Positions 49,568 through 60,745 of a DNA stretch of 64,000 nucleotides are shown one piece after another. Origin of the DNA: Kamptonema formosum PCC 10802 (GTDB taxonomy: Bacteria; Cyanobacteriota; Cyanobacteriia; Cyanobacteriales; Oscillatoriaceae); contig NZ_KB235948.1 of assembly GCF_000332335.1 (NCBI RefSeq), positions 3,986,873-4,050,872 on the forward strand, given 5' to 3'. Below the pieces are notes generated by a model, which ran no database searches, had not been told where the DNA came from, and saw only the letters and a program-made list of their open reading frames with translations. How positions within the stretch are numbered: position 1 is the first letter of the stretch; the number at the start of each line of letters is the position of its first letter. Made by a program: the position numbers and the translations under genes.

Positions 49568-49996
49568 ATGTATCAGAAAATCATGGTCCAAGTTAAAGAA
49601 CTGTCTCAAGTGCAAGCCATGCTGGGAGCTGCCGGCAGCAATGAAGTGGCCGCGACGGAAATGCGTCCTTGGGGATCGTTCACCGTTCTCGAAGAGGGGC
49701 GCGGATACAAAATCAAGCGCATTGAAGTCAAACCCGGACACCGGCTGAGCTTGCAAATGCACCACCACCGCAGCGAGCACTGGATCGTCGTATCGGGGAC
49801 AGCGAAGGTGACCTGCGGCGACATCGAGGAGCTGCTCTGCAGCAATCAGTCCACCTACGTCCCCCCTTGCACGTCCCACCGGCTGGAAAATCCCGGCGCG
49901 ATCCCCCTAGTGCTGATTGAGGTGCAGAATGGGGAGTACCTGGGAGAAGACGACATTGTGCGGTTCCAAGACGACTATGCCCGCGCCCAATCCTAG
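49568..49996 (+). CDS. Cupin, mannose-6-phosphate isomerase type II C-terminal-like
   Basis: A 142-residue single-domain cupin. RPWGSFTVLEEGRGYKIKRI and PGHRLSLQMHHHRSEHWIVV then SGTAKVTCGD correspond to the C-terminal isomerase domain of ManC/AlgA-type bifunctional enzymes, with metal-binding His residues in HHHRSEHW and the second motif in VPPCTSHRLENPG. As a free-standing domain it may interconvert mannose-6-P and fructose-6-P, but this is inferred. An alternative start is ATG 49583. Confidence 0.9.
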   Translation: MYQKIMVQVKELSQVQAMLGAAGSNEVAATEMRPWGSFTVLEEGRGYKIKRIEVKPGHRLSLQMHHHRSEHWIVVSGTAKVTCGDIEELLCSNQSTYVPPCTSHRLENPGAIPLVLIEVQNGEYLGEDDIVRFQDDYARAQS

Positions 49997-50280
49997 AGAG
50001 TGGGGATTCGACCGGCTCCGCACGCGGGTCGAGGCCATCCCAGAAACCGTCAATCATGAACCGCCCCCGTCAAGGAGCGCAAAAGGAAGCTTCTTGGCGT
50101 CCCCTCCCGAGGGCGGTTGATTATGGATACAGGGCGTTAAAGTTGACAAGAGCTGGACTTGCGCCCAGAAGGCCACCCGGGGGGCGGGAGGGGGTTTACT
50201 TGCTGTGCCGTAGCGAAGAGGGCAGCTTCCGTGTGAGGATAAAAAGGAAGCTCGTTTCCTTTTTGACCAGGCACAAGTCG

Positions 50281-50622
50281 ATGATTCACCTGAGCCCAGC
50301 AGCCGTCCGCGAAATCAAGCGCCTGAAGTCCAAGCATGAGAGTCCCAATGCTTTGTTTCGGCTTGGGGTGGGGGAAGGCGGCTGCGCAGGCTTGTACTAT
50401 ATAATGGAAATCGCCGCCGCCAGACCTGACGACCGAGTCTGTGAGAGCAGCGGGATCGTGGTGGCTGTCGATGGCGAGAGCGTCAAAACCCTCACCGGCC
50501 TGACTTTAGATTACTCAGAGGATCTGATGGGGGGCGGTTTCCGCTTCCACAACCCCAACGCCACCGCCAGCTGTGGGTGCGGTCACTCCTTCTCCACCGA
50601 CTTTGAGCGAGGTGCCGGCTGA
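50281..50622 (+). CDS. HesB/IscA-type iron-sulfur protein
   Basis: A-type carrier proteins hold or transfer Fe-S clusters. The three conserved cysteines are seen: Cys in GEGGCAGLYY near residue 35 and the CGCG pair near residue 99 (TASCGCGHSFST). The start ATG at 50281 gives MIHLSPAAVREIKRL, the normal beginning, and 113 residues. The frame is open upstream to 50056 but not protein-like. It lies 130 bp before the rpsL start. Confidence 0.92.
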   Translation: MIHLSPAAVREIKRLKSKHESPNALFRLGVGEGGCAGLYYIMEIAAARPDDRVCESSGIVVAVDGESVKTLTGLTLDYSEDLMGGGFRFHNPNATASCGCGHSFSTDFERGAG

Positions 50623-50672
50623 CCCCTAGAGCAGGGGACTAGCGGCGGTTTTGAAGTTTTTGAAGAAAAGAT

Positions 50673-50702
50673 TTGACAGCAGAGCGTCAAAATAGATACA
50701 AT
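50673..50702 (+). promoter_or_regulatory. Promoter of the str cluster
   Basis: A perfect TTGACA (50673-50678), 18-bp spacer and TACAAT (50697-50702) lie 50 bp before rpsL. Confidence 0.8.
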
Positions 50703-50752
50703 GTCCTTTTGTTGAAAGTTTGAACAGCAAAAAGCTGCACACGCCTTAATCC

Positions 50753-51136
50753 ATGCCCACAATTCAGCAGCTCATTCGTAGCGAACGCCAAAAAATCCAG
50801 AAGAAAACGAAATCGCCGGCTTTGAAGAGTTGCCCTCAGCGTCGTGGCGTTTGTACAAGAGTTTACACCACAACCCCGAAAAAGCCCAACTCAGCGCTGC
50901 GGAAGGTGGCGCGGGTTCGCCTCACTTCCGGATTTGAGGTGACAGCGTACATTCCAGGGATAGGCCACAACCTGCAAGAGCACTCAGTAGTGATGATTCG
51001 GGGCGGACGGGTGAAAGACTTACCCGGTGTTAGATACCACATTATTCGTGGGACGCTAGATACCGCTGGGGTGAAAGACCGCCGGCAAGGTCGCTCTAAA
51101 TATGGGGCCAAGCGTCCCAAAGCAGCGGCGAAGTAG
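50753..51136 (+). CDS. rpsL: 30S ribosomal protein S12
   Basis: S12 sits at the decoding centre. The 127 residues are collinear with other cyanobacterial S12 proteins: [20 protein letters not shown], the [20 protein letters not shown] loop with the Lys and Pro residues linked to streptomycin response in other bacteria, and [19 protein letters not shown]. First gene of the str cluster; rpsG follows after 312 bp. That gap (51137-51448) has no gene. Confidence 0.98.
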   Translation: MPTIQQLIRSERQKIQKKTKSPALKSCPQRRGVCTRVYTTTPKKPNSALRKVARVRLTSGFEVTAYIPGIGHNLQEHSVVMIRGGRVKDLPGVRYHIIRGTLDTAGVKDRRQGRSKYGAKRPKAAAK

Positions 51137-51448
51137 GTTGAGCGGTCGATCGCCAGATGCGAGGGACGCCCAAGGCGTTAGCAGCAAGCATAGGGCAGAG
51201 GCCCGCTCACAGAAAAGTAGATAGCCTCTGTTTGTATGGGGCTCCTCCCGCCAGCCGGCAGCCGGAGCGATAAAGCAGCAGGAATCAACCCTTCAGACAA
51301 TCCCGTGTGGCCAGCGGGAACAGAACGGTTCATAGGGCAGGGGGAGGCTCCCGGACGCTGCCCCGACCGGCGGCTGTCCGCGCTCTCGCTGGCAGGGGAA
51401 TTGAATGGAAACGAAAAAACACACTAATTATATCATTGAAGACTGATT

Positions 51449-51919
51449 ATGTCGCGACGCAGTAGCGCTCAAAAACGTACCGTTCCTCCAGATTCCGTCT
51501 ATAACAGCCGCTTGGTGAGCATGATGGTGCGGCGGGTGATGGAGAGTGGCAAAAAATCTCTCGCCTACCGGATTGTCTACGACGCCTTCAAAACGATTCA
51601 GGAGCGCACCGGCGGAGATCCCCTGGAAACGTTTGAAAAAGCCGTGCGCAACGCCACCCCGCTGGTGGAGGTGAAAGCGCGGCGGGTTGGGGGTGCCACT
51701 TACCAGGTGCCGATGGAAGTCCGTTCGGAACGGGGGACGGCACTGGCGCTGCGCTGGCTGATCCAGTACGCCCGGGCGAGAGGGGGCCGGACAATGTCCT
51801 CCAAGTTGGCCAACGAGCTGATGGATGCCGCCAACGAGACAGGAAGTGCGATTCGCAAGCGGGAAGAAACCCACCGGATGGCGGAAGCCAACAAGGCGTT
51901 CGCTCACTACCGGTACTAA
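51449..51919 (+). CDS. rpsG: 30S ribosomal protein S7
   Basis: S7 organises the 3' domain of 16S r[58 protein letters not shown] and [17 protein letters not shown] match the family over the full 156 residues. The gap to fusA (51920-52246) shows no gene. Confidence 0.98.
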   Translation: MSRRSSAQKRTVPPDSVYNSRLVSMMVRRVMESGKKSLAYRIVYDAFKTIQERTGGDPLETFEKAVRNATPLVEVKARRVGGATYQVPMEVRSERGTALALRWLIQYARARGGRTMSSKLANELMDAANETGSAIRKREETHRMAEANKAFAHYRY

Positions 51920-52246
51920 CGCTCAGGAGTCCGAGTTCCCGCCCGGGGGTTCCCACGTGAACAAAACGTAACGAAAAATATTAAAATATATTAAGGGGGA
52001 ACTCGGTATCCACGAGGCCGTTACCTGGGGCGGCAAAAGAAACGCCTGGACGAGCGCTCAAAAAGTCCCAAACGCTTTCAGCGATGGGACAGGATTCTCA
52101 TGTTGGGCCAGCGAAGGTTGCAGCTGTATGGCCTGAGCAGAGCATTTTGAGGCGATTCCAAGTGCCGGTGCCAGCTTTTGCAGGCACAGAATCCCCCAGA
52201 AAGCGGCAACCCATAAATATCAGCGGCAGAAATAAAGGAGGTAGCT

Positions 52247-54322
52247 GTGGCACGTAACAACCCGCTCGAGAAAGTGCGCAATATAGGGATTGCAGCCCAT
52301 ATTGACGCCGGCAAGACGACAACAACAGAGCGCATTCTGTTCTATTCCGGTGTGGTCCACAAAATTGGTGAGGTTCACGAAGGGACCACGGTAACAGACT
52401 GGATGGAGCAGGAGCGGGAGCGGGGCATTACCATTACTGCCGCTGCTATCAGCACCAGCTGGAAAGACCATCAGATCAACATTATCGACACTCCGGGTCA
52501 CGTAGACTTCACCATCGAAGTGGAGCGCTCCATGCGGGTGTTGGATGGGGTAATCGCGGTGTTCTGCTCGGTGGGGGGCGTGCAGCCCCAGTCCGAGACA
52601 GTGTGGAGACAGGCAGACAGGTATAAGGTGCCTCGAATAGCCTTTGTCAACAAGATGGACCGGACAGGAGCCAACTTCTACAAAGTCTATGGCCAGATCC
52701 GCGACCGGATGCGGGCGAACGCCGTACCCATCCAAATCCCGATCGGCAGCGAAGACAGTTTCCGGGGGATTGTAGACTTGGTGCGCATGCGGGCCAAAAT
52801 CTACACCAACGACATCGGAACCGATATTGAGGACACCGAAATTCCCGAAGACATTCGGGATCTGGCTGAGGAGTACCGGCTGAAGCTGGTTGAGTCCGTG
52901 GCAGAAACGGATGACGCCCTCACCGAGAAGTACCTGGAAGGGGAAGAGCTCACCGAAGAGGAAATCAAAACCGCGCTGCGCCAAGGCACCATTGCCGGGA
53001 CGATTGTGCCGATGCTGTGCGGCTCCGCCTTCAAAAATAAAGGCGTGCAGCTGATGCTGGACGCTGTGGTGGATTACCTGCCCTCACCGCTTGACATTCC
53101 GCCGATTCAGGGCACCCTGCCTTCCGGCGAAACAGCGGAGCGCCGAGCCGATGACAGCCAGCCCCTGGCAGCTCTGGCGTTCAAGATTATGGCAGATCCC
53201 TACGGACGGCTGACCTTTGTGCGCGTCTACTCGGGCGTGCTCAAGAAAGGCAGCTACGTGATCAACTCCACCAAGGGCAAAAAAGAGCGGGTGTCTCGCC
53301 TGATCGTTCTCAAGGCGGACGACCGGATTGAGGTGGAGGAACTGCGGGCCGGCGACCTGGGCGCAGCCCTGGGCCTGAAGGAAACCTTTACCGGAGACAC
53401 AATCTGCGAGGACAGCTCGCAAATTATCCTGGAGTCGCTGTTTATTCCTGAACCGGTGATCTCCGTGGCGGTCGAGCCCAAGACCAAGCAGGACATGGAG
53501 AAGCTTTCCAAGGCGCTGCAAGCCCTGTCAGAAGAAGACCCCACCTTCCGCGTCAGTGTCGATCCAGAAACCAACCAGACGGTGATCGCCGGCATGGGCG
53601 AACTGCACCTGGAGATTCTGGTGGACCGGATGCTGCGCGAGTACAAAGTGGAAGCCAACGTGGGCCAACCGCAAGTAGCTTACCGAGAGACGATTCGCAA
53701 ACATGTCCGGGCCGAAGGCAAGTTTATCCGCCAGAGCGGCGGGAAGGGCCAGTACGGTCACGTCGTGATCGAAGTCGAACCGGGAGAGCCCGGAACCGGC
53801 TTTGAATTTGTCTCCAAGATTGTCGGGGGTGTGGTGCCGAAAGAGTACATCTCCCCAGCCGAGCAAGGGATGAAAGAAGCCTGCGAGTCCGGCATCCTGG
53901 CTGGCTACCCGGTGATTGACATCAAGGCTACTATGGTAGACGGTTCCTTCCACGAAGTGGACTCGTCCGAAATGGCCTTTAAGATCGCTGGGTCGATGGC
54001 GATGAAAGAGGCAGTGATGAAAGCCACACCGGTTCTTTTAGAGCCTATGATGAAGGTTGAGGTGGAAGTTCCCGAAGACTTTATCGGGAACGTCATTGGC
54101 GACCTCATCTCCCGCCGGGGGCAGATTGAAAACCAAAGCACTGAACAGGGACTCGCCAAGGTGACATCCAAAGTCCCGCTGGCGACCATGTTTGGCTACG
54201 CCACCGACATTCGGTCAAAGACCCAAGGGCGGGGTATCTTCACGATGGAGTTCAGCCACTACGATGAGGTGCCTCGCAGCGTGGCTGAGCCGATCATCGC
54301 TAAGAGCAAAGGGAACGCATAA
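52247..54322 (+). CDS. fusA: Elongation factor G
   Basis: EF-G is the GTPase for ribosomal translocation. G motifs are AHIDAGKTT near residue 17, DTPGH near 84 and NKMD near 138; domains II-V follow to residue 691. The start is GTG at 52247, fixed by AAAGGAGG 6 nt upstream and by the conserved [20 protein letters not shown]. It is 100 bp from tufA; that gap contains short CAGTCAGC/AGCTGAC iterations. Full length and apparently functional. Confidence 0.98.
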   Translation: MARNNPLEKVRNIGIAAHIDAGKTTTTERILFYSGVVHKIGEVHEGTTVTDWMEQERERGITITAAAISTSWKDHQINIIDTPGHVDFTIEVERSMRVLDGVIAVFCSVGGVQPQSETVWRQADRYKVPRIAFVNKMDRTGANFYKVYGQIRDRMRANAVPIQIPIGSEDSFRGIVDLVRMRAKIYTNDIGTDIEDTEIPEDIRDLAEEYRLKLVESVAETDDALTEKYLEGEELTEEEIKTALRQGTIAGTIVPMLCGSAFKNKGVQLMLDAVVDYLPSPLDIPPIQGTLPSGETAERRADDSQPLAALAFKIMADPYGRLTFVRVYSGVLKKGSYVINSTKGKKERVSRLIVLKADDRIEVEELRAGDLGAALGLKETFTGDTICEDSSQIILESLFIPEPVISVAVEPKTKQDMEKLSKALQALSEEDPTFRVSVDPETNQTVIAGMGELHLEILVDRMLREYKVEANVGQPQVAYRETIRKHVRAEGKFIRQSGGKGQYGHVVIEVEPGEPGTGFEFVSKIVGGVVPKEYISPAEQGMKEACESGILAGYPVIDIKATMVDGSFHEVDSSEMAFKIAGSMAMKEAVMKATPVLLEPMMKVEVEVPEDFIGNVIGDLISRRGQIENQSTEQGLAKVTSKVPLATMFGYATDIRSKTQGRGIFTMEFSHYDEVPRSVAEPIIAKSKGNA

Positions 54323-54422
54323 TAAGTCAGAAGTCAGCAGTCAGCCGTCAGCAGCAAGAAACAACTGGCGACTGACCGCTGGCAGCTGACAGCTGACAAA
54401 GGAAAAAGGAAGATATCATTAC

Positions 54423-55652
54423 ATGGCACGCTCAAAGTTTGAACGGACTAAACCCCACGTCAACATCGGCACGATCGGTCACGTTGACCACGGCAAAACC
54501 ACCCTCACTGCCGCCATCACCATGACGCTGGCGGCGCTGGGTCAGGCAACAGCCAAGAAGTACGATGAAATTGACGCCGCGCCCGAGGAAAAAGCGCGGG
54601 GGATTACGATCAATACCGCTCACGTCGAGTACCAAACCGAATCTCGGCACTACGCTCACGTGGACTGCCCCGGGCACGCTGACTATGTGAAGAATATGAT
54701 CACCGGCGCGGCTCAGATGGACGGCGCTATCCTGGTGGTGTCCGCAGCTGATGGCCCCATGCCCCAAACCCGCGAACACATCCTGCTGGCCAGGCAGGTG
54801 GGGGTTCCCAACATCGTCGTCTTCTTGAACAAGAAAGACATGCTCGACGACCCAGAGCTGCTGGAACTGGTGGAGCTGGAAGTCCGCGAGCTGCTGACCT
54901 CTTACGATTTCGACGGTGACAGCATTCCCATTGTGGCCGGCTCCGCTCTGAAGGCTCTGGAAAAGATGACTTCCAACCCTGGCACCAAGCGGGGCGACGA
55001 TGAGTGGGTGGATCAGATTTACGCGCTGATGGATGCTGTGGACTCTTACATCCCCACGCCAGAGCGGGATATTGACAAGCCGTTCTTGATGGCCGTTGAA
55101 GACGTGTTCACGATCACCGGTCGGGGTACGGTGGCCACGGGACGGATTGAGCGCGGCAAGGTCAAAATCGGTGACAGCGTTGAGCTGGTTGGCATCAAAC
55201 CCACGCGCAGCACCACGGTGACGGGTATAGAAATGTTCAAAAAGTCTCTGGAGGAAGGGCTCGCTGGGGATAACGCCGGCATTCTCCTGCGGGGGATTCA
55301 GAAAACTGACGTTGAGCGGGGCATGGTGCTGGCCAAACCGGGCTCGATCACCCCTCACACCAAGTTTGAGTCTGAGGTGTACATCCTGACCAAGGAAGAA
55401 GGTGGCCGGCACACCCCGTTTTTCCCTGGCTACCGCCCGCAGTTCTACGTCCGCACCACGGATGTGACCGGCACGATCAGCGACTTTACCGATAGTGAAG
55501 GCGGCCAAGCCGAAATGGTGATGCCGGGCGACAACATAAAAATGACGGTTGAGCTGATTAACCCGATCGCTATTGAGCAGGGGATGCGCTTCGCCATCCG
55601 CGAAGGCGGTCGCACCGTCGGTTCCGGCGTCGTCTCTAAGATCCTCAAGTAA
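54423..55652 (+). CDS. tufA: Elongation factor Tu
   Basis: EF-Tu brings aminoacyl-tRNA to the ribosome. G motifs are GHVDHGKTT near residue 18, DCPGH near 80 and NKKD near 135; the switch I region [12 protein letters not shown] is intact. The 409-residue length, with an extra segment ([12 protein letters not shown] near residue 182), is normal for cyanobacteria. GGAAAAAGGAAG precedes the ATG. Confidence 0.98.
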   Translation: MARSKFERTKPHVNIGTIGHVDHGKTTLTAAITMTLAALGQATAKKYDEIDAAPEEKARGITINTAHVEYQTESRHYAHVDCPGHADYVKNMITGAAQMDGAILVVSAADGPMPQTREHILLARQVGVPNIVVFLNKKDMLDDPELLELVELEVRELLTSYDFDGDSIPIVAGSALKALEKMTSNPGTKRGDDEWVDQIYALMDAVDSYIPTPERDIDKPFLMAVEDVFTITGRGTVATGRIERGKVKIGDSVELVGIKPTRSTTVTGIEMFKKSLEEGLAGDNAGILLRGIQKTDVERGMVLAKPGSITPHTKFESEVYILTKEEGGRHTPFFPGYRPQFYVRTTDVTGTISDFTDSEGGQAEMVMPGDNIKMTVELINPIAIEQGMRFAIREGGRTVGSGVVSKILK

Positions 55653-55893
55653 AACAGCAGGCGCTCGCGCAGTTCCGAGCGGAAAAGCAACCACCAGTCA
55701 AGGTGCTTTTCCGCTCCCGATCCTGTCTGTGTTTACAACTTGCGCACCCTTTCAAAGACACCGGGTTTCCCGCCAGAGAAACTCGGTTTCTCCAGTGCCC
55801 AGTCAGTCCAAAGTATCTTACTGGCAAGCAAAAATTCTCAAGCAAGCAACTCGCAGTTTTTTATCTAGAACTGAACCTAGACAACTGAAAAAA

Positions 55894-56211
55894 ATGGCCA
55901 CACTACAGCAGCAAAAAATTCGCATTCGCCTGAAAGCTTATGACCGCCGCATCCTTGACGCCTCCTGCGAAAAAATCGTAGACACGGCCAATCGGACAAA
56001 CGCCACAGCCATCGGTCCGATCCCCCTGCCCACCCGCCGCCGCATTTATTGCTTGCTTCGCTCCCCTCACGTGGATAAGGATTCCCGGGAGCATTTTGAA
56101 ACTCGCACCCACCGCCGCATTATCGACATTTACCAACCCTCTTCCAAAACCATTGACGCCTTGATGAAGCTTGACCTGCCTGCCGGTGTGGATATTGAAG
56201 TCAAGCTGTAA
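55894..56211 (+). CDS. rpsJ: 30S ribosomal protein S10
   Basis: S10 (NusE) joins the 30S head and also serves in transcription antitermination. The 105 residues [20 protein letters not shown] ... [20 protein letters not shown] ... DIEVKL are canonical. In cyanobacteria rpsJ follows tufA as here. The start at 55894 gives the standard N-terminus; an in-frame extension reaching back into tufA is not meaningful. The 241-bp gap from tufA contains a CCGGGTTTCCCG/ACTCGGTTTC hairpin relic. Confidence 0.97.
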   Translation: MATLQQQKIRIRLKAYDRRILDASCEKIVDTANRTNATAIGPIPLPTRRRIYCLLRSPHVDKDSREHFETRTHRRIIDIYQPSSKTIDALMKLDLPAGVDIEVKL

Positions 56212-56390
56212 CACCGCTCACCTTTTGTGCCGGCCCCACCAGCCGCTCTAAATAGAAAAACATCTAATTTGCATTAATGCCAGACGTTTGCAAACTCTTG
56301 GAGAGTTTAAAACAAGAATTGGACAGTTGCATCCCAGCTTGTATTTTGCAAATTAACTGTAGGCCGTCGGGCGTTTGGGCCGCCATGCCA

Positions 56391-56419
56391 GCCCTTTAGA
56401 GGCAACTCTAAAGGGCTTT
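56391..56419 (+). terminator. Terminator of the str cluster
   Basis: An 11-bp perfect stem GCCCTTTAGAG / CTCTAAAGGGC around GCAA, followed by TTT. It lies 180 bp after the rpsJ stop and 74 bp before the next gene. Confidence 0.85.
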
Positions 56420-56492
56420 GCCGTTGGAATTCGACCAGGAAAATCGGCTAAAGTAGAATCAGAAGCGAAATTACTTAGTTGACTGAGGGACA

Positions 56493-57134
56493 ATGGCATC
56501 CGCATCCTCGATCGCTGTTCGAGAACTCCCCCTATTTCCCTTGCCGGAAGTGGTTCTCTTTCCTGGCAGACCCCTCCCCCTGCACATCTTTGAATATCGC
56601 TACCGGATCATGATGAACACGATTCTGGAAACGGATCGCAGGTTTGGGGTTCTCATGGTCGATCCCGTCGGAGGTCAAATTGCCACAGTTGGATGCTGCG
56701 CCGAAATCCTGCAGTTCCAGCGCCTCCCTGACGACCGCATGAAAATCTGGACACTTGGCCAGCAAAGGTTTCGCGTGCTGGAGTACGTGCGCGAAAAGCC
56801 CTATCGCGTGGGCTTAGTTGAGTGGCTCGAAGACCAGCCACCGGCAAAGGACCTCCGACCCCTCGCCGCAGAAGTAGAAGAACTCCTCCGGGATGTGGTC
56901 CGTCTCTCCGCTAAGCTGATGGATCAAAAAATTGAACTGCCGGAAGACATCCCCAACCTTCCCAGAGAGCTGTCCTACTGGGTGGCCAGCAACCTTTACG
57001 GCGTCCCCAAGGAACAGCAAGACCTTCTGGAAATGCAAGACACGACCGCTCGGCTGGAACGAGAAGCCGAAATTCTCACTTCCACCCGCAATCACCTGGC
57101 CGCTCGCACTGTCCTCAAGGATACTTTTAAGTAA
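56493..57134 (+). CDS. Lon N-terminal-like substrate-binding domain protein
   Basis: The 213 residues form a Lon-type N-terminal domain without ATPase or protease parts: RELPLFPLPEVVLFPGRPLP, LHIFEYRYRIMMNTIL, FGVLMVD, then a helical C-terminus. Such proteins are common in cyanobacteria and may recognise substrates for proteolysis, though no mechanism is established to my knowledge. ATG 56493 is the start. Confidence 0.93.
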   Translation: MASASSIAVRELPLFPLPEVVLFPGRPLPLHIFEYRYRIMMNTILETDRRFGVLMVDPVGGQIATVGCCAEILQFQRLPDDRMKIWTLGQQRFRVLEYVREKPYRVGLVEWLEDQPPAKDLRPLAAEVEELLRDVVRLSAKLMDQKIELPEDIPNLPRELSYWVASNLYGVPKEQQDLLEMQDTTARLEREAEILTSTRNHLAARTVLKDTFK

Positions 57135-57227
57135 GATTTGGCGTTCACCGGCATCACATTGGTGAACAAATTTCCATAGAAACCCGGTTTCTTTCAGGGT
57201 TGTGTGGCCCTGCCACACTGGCTGGCC

Positions 57228-58643
57228 CTACCGGCGGGCGTCTGGGAGAATTCGCTCGATTTCATCCCACTTGTACCAGTGGCGGACTGCTAGCCAGACG
57301 GCGCACATCAATCCCGCTAAACTGAGGGTGAGCCCACTGTAGGGCACGATTAATCCCAAAACCGGCAGCACCCCACCGGCAATGGTGGCAATCACTGCGG
57401 CTAGGGACTGCCGCCGGTTTGACCCCAACCCCCACACCAGCACCAGCAGCACTAGGGAAATCCCCGCCCACGCGAGCTGGACATTAATCAGCCGGCTCAG
57501 ATAGGTGAGCGCCAGCAGGCAGGCAAAAAACAGGCCGCCGGCAAGGGCCACATCCCGCAGCCTCAGCGTCAGCGACAAGTACAGCACCAGCACCCACCAC
57601 AGGAACAGCGCTGGTGCCAGCAACAGCAAGCGCGGAAGAATGCCGGTGTTGCGAACTGGGCCGGTGGATGTGAACACGCCAAAGGGGTTGCGCACAGAAA
57701 CATTGTCATCAAAGACCCAGGTAAATCTGGTGCCTTGTCTCTCTGGCTTGCTTTCGCTTGGGACAATGCCGCTGGCAAAATCAGCCTTCGGGAAGTTCGC
57801 CAGCACGCTCAAGCGGAAATTTGACAGCAGCTGGCCACCGGCACTGTAAACCCACCTTGGCCCGCCTTGCGCCTGATAGGTGACGAGAAAGCGGGTTTCT
57901 TGCCCCGGATTCAGGCGCAAGGGAAAGCCGTAGTCTCCCGGATTCACCGGCACCAGGCGCAGCCCATCTCGCTCCACCTTGAAATTTTGCAGCAGCGAAT
58001 AGCCGGTGGGTGGACTGACTTCAAAGAAAAAATCCTCCGCCTCGTTGAGGGAATTAACCACTCTGTACTCACCCTTAAAGTCCGCCCGGTAAATCTGGCG
58101 CTCGTTCTTTTGCGGATCGGGAAATTGGTCAATTTTCACCTCTATTTGCGAGCCGGCAAGTGTTAGGAAGCGGTTGACATCTCGGGTTTTTTTGACAGAG
58201 ACGACTTTGCCTCGCAGTATGGCGTCGTAAGTGTAGGGTTCTGGGATGACGTAGCGGACTTGCGGTGCCGGCTGTTCGAGCCGGTCGCCGGCAACCCGCT
58301 CAGCCACTTTGGCAACCCGCGCTTGCTCCCAGTTATGGTAGCGGTTGGCTAGAGTCGAGCACAGAAAGAACCCCCCGAGCATCAGCGTCAGGACTAGAAT
58401 CGCGTGCGGCAGCGCCCGCAGCAACAGGTCATAGCGTGTCAGCCACTCTCCTAGCAGAGTTGCCCCATCTGGCCCGACAGAGCGCCGGTACGCCCAGCCG
58501 ATCAGGGCGAAGGCGATTCCTAATAATATCGCTAGTATAGCTAATTTTTGCGACACCTTGAGGATTTGGGTGCCAAATTCTATGAGTTCATTGGGATGGG
58601 TCAAGTCAGGCAGGTTGGGAATGCCTTGAGCCAATTCGTACAT
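57228..58643 (-). CDS. Multispanning membrane protein, CreD-like architecture
   Basis: The 471-residue protein has two N-terminal membrane helices (near residues 34-52 and 80-98), a long extracytoplasmic beta-rich region (100-330) and five to six C-terminal helices (330-455). This topology resembles the inner membrane protein CreD, but sequence motifs are not clear enough to assign it. The extracytoplasmic part contains KVVSVKKTRDVNRFLTLAGS and RFTWVFDDNVSVRNPFG. Function unknown. It is convergent with the Lon-domain gene. Confidence 0.75.
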   Translation of the reverse strand: MYELAQGIPNLPDLTHPNELIEFGTQILKVSQKLAILAILLGIAFALIGWAYRRSVGPDGATLLGEWLTRYDLLLRALPHAILVLTLMLGGFFLCSTLANRYHNWEQARVAKVAERVAGDRLEQPAPQVRYVIPEPYTYDAILRGKVVSVKKTRDVNRFLTLAGSQIEVKIDQFPDPQKNERQIYRADFKGEYRVVNSLNEAEDFFFEVSPPTGYSLLQNFKVERDGLRLVPVNPGDYGFPLRLNPGQETRFLVTYQAQGGPRWVYSAGGQLLSNFRLSVLANFPKADFASGIVPSESKPERQGTRFTWVFDDNVSVRNPFGVFTSTGPVRNTGILPRLLLLAPALFLWWVLVLYLSLTLRLRDVALAGGLFFACLLALTYLSRLINVQLAWAGISLVLLVLVWGLGSNRRQSLAAVIATIAGGVLPVLGLIVPYSGLTLSLAGLMCAVWLAVRHWYKWDEIERILPDARR

Positions 58644-59008
58644 AACGGCTTTTCTCCCTTAGTTTAGGACGCGCCCTGTCTCGTCTCGCTCTTTCCATTG
58701 CAGACTCATCAAGCCCTTGAGAAGTTCGTGCGCCCGCTGATATCTCGCACTCTTTTCAATTATCAGCCGGCTGCAGCCCACCGGCTTTTGCTTCCCAGCC
58801 AGAGCCTGAGCTCCAGAAAAAGGAAAAAACTGCTTGACAGAGGCTGATTCTTTTGCTATATTAGTAACATGAGAAAATGTGCCCGCATATAAGGTCTATC
58901 TAAACTCCACCCTCCCCCAGAAGAAAGCTGAACATTCTTATGGCACGGAGATTATAACCATAATATGCCGGCACCGGCATTCTGGCGATCTGCGGGTGCC
59001 GATGTACC

Positions 59009-59164
59009 GTTTGTAGTTGTGTTTTAGCCCAAAAGTTTGTAGTTGGGCTTTAGCCCAAAGGTTTGTAGTTGGGCTTTAGCCCAAAGGTTTGTAGTTGGGC
59101 TTTAGCCCAAAGGTTTGTAGTTGGGCTTTAGCCCAAAAGTTTGTAGTTGGGCTTTAGCCCAAAG
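59009..59164. repeat. 26-bp tandem array, six units
   Basis: Units start at 59009, 59035, 59061, 59087, 59113 and 59139. Each contains GTTTGTAGTTGGGCTTTAGC followed by CCAAAG; the palindrome TTGGGCTTTAGCCCAA is kept in all but the first unit. The sequence 58644-59008 has no gene. Confidence 0.95.
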
Positions 59165-59401
59165 GTGCAATCCCATGCGGTGCCGGTGTTTTAACACATT
59201 ATTGCCATTTGAGTGTCACACTCTTGTCACAGCAGGTGAGTATAGTTTATTATAGTGACAGTTATATGTTCACTCCTCACACCATAAACCAAACCCGCTA
59301 CAATTCTGCGAGCGGGATTTTTATTTGCAGGGAATGGGTAAATGAGTTTGGCGGCATCCCAATTTTGTCGCTGGTGGGTTAAAACCGCATCGGCACCTTT
59401 C

Positions 59402-60545
59402 TGGTGTGGTAGACTTGTTCTTATAGTGGGAATCTGTGCCAAAAATTTAGGGCGGCTTTTACTCCATTATTAGACTGTTCTTGCCAAATCCTACCATCAG
59501 CCGGTGTACCCCGTCAACTCAATGAACCGGCAAACCGCAAAGCAAAATTCTCACCGGCACCTCCGCCCCACTGCTCAATCCGCTTGCAGATTTTTCTGAT
59601 TTTTCCCCCGCTGCCGGCGCTTTGGGAGTGGGGGGGTACTATCTTTTTCCCCTCTGGCGTGGTAGACTTGTTCTTATAGTGGGAATCTGTGCCAAAAATT
59701 TAGGGCGGCTTTTACTCCATTATTAGACTGTTCTTGCCAAATCCTACCATCAGCCGGTGTACCCCGTCAACTCAATGAACCGGCAAACCGCAAAGCAAAA
59801 TTTTCACCGGCACCTCCGCCCCACTGCTCAATCCGCTTGCAGATTTTTCTGATTTTTCCCCCGCTGCCGGCGCTTTGGGAGTGGGGGGGTACTATCTTTT
59901 TCCCCTCTGGCGTGGTAAACTTGTTTTTAGAGTGGGAATCTATGCCAAAAATTTAGGGCGGCTTTTACTCCATTATTAGACTGTTCTTGCCAAATCCTAC
60001 CATCAGCCGGTGTACCCCGTCAACTCAATGAACCGGCAAACCGCAAAGCAAAATTTTCACCGGCACCTCCGCCCCACTGCTCAATCCGCTTGCAGATTTT
60101 TCTGATTTTTCCCCCGCTGCCGGCGCTTTGGGAGTGGGGGGGTACTATCTTTTTCCCCTCTGGCGTGGTAGACTTGTTCTTAGAGTGGGAATCTGTGCCA
60201 AAAATTTAGGGCGGCTTTTACTCCATTATTAGACTGTTCTTGCCAAATCCTACCATCAGCCGGTGTACCCCGTCAACTCAATGAACCGGCAAACCGCAAA
60301 GCAAAATTTTCACCGGCACCTCCGCCCCACTGCTCAATCCGCTTGCAGATTTTTCTGATTTTTCCCCCGCTGCCGGCGCTTTGGGAGTGGGGGGGTACTA
60401 TCTTTTTCCCCTCTGGCGTGGTAGACTTGTTCTTAGAGTGGGAATCTGTGCCAAAAATTTAGGGCGGCTTTTACTCCATTATTAGACTGTTCTTGCCAAA
60501 TCCTACCATCAGCCGGTGTCCCCCGTCAACTCAATGAACCGGTGC
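59402..60545. repeat. 253-bp tandem repeat, about 4.5 units
   Basis: Units start at 59402, 59655, 59908, 60161 and 60414, spacing exactly 253 bp; the last breaks off near 60540. Units are nearly identical. Each contains GGTAGACTTGTTCTTATAGT (TATAGT in units 1-2, TAGAGT in units 3-5), GTGCCAAAAATTTAGGGCGG, and a late TGCCGGCGCTTTGGGAGTGG. No long open frame exists on either strand. Two diverged relatives with TATAAT lie at the right window edge. Confidence 0.95.
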
Positions 60546-60745
60546 CGGTGAAAGCGCAACCCAATGTCTTAACCTAAGTGCCAATTCCTATATCAGAGGT
60601 TAGGGGCGGGTTTATCGGTGTTGTCGCTGTGTGGCAAAGGTTGTGGGTGAACCCGCTCCTACATCATGTTAAACTCTTTGTCCTAACCTAAGTGCATACT
60701 GCTATATTATTCTCTCACTAAAGGTATTCTCGTTTATAAGAATTT

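Noticed and set aside
54432..55694. Long minus-strand open frame opposite tufA
   Set aside because: Shadow of the tufA coding frame; no ribosome site or recognisable protein features.
59009..59164. CRISPR array of short repeats
   Set aside because: Units of 26 bp abut directly with no spacers between them.
59402..60545. CRISPR array
   Set aside because: The 253-bp units are nearly identical along their whole length, so there are no variable spacers.
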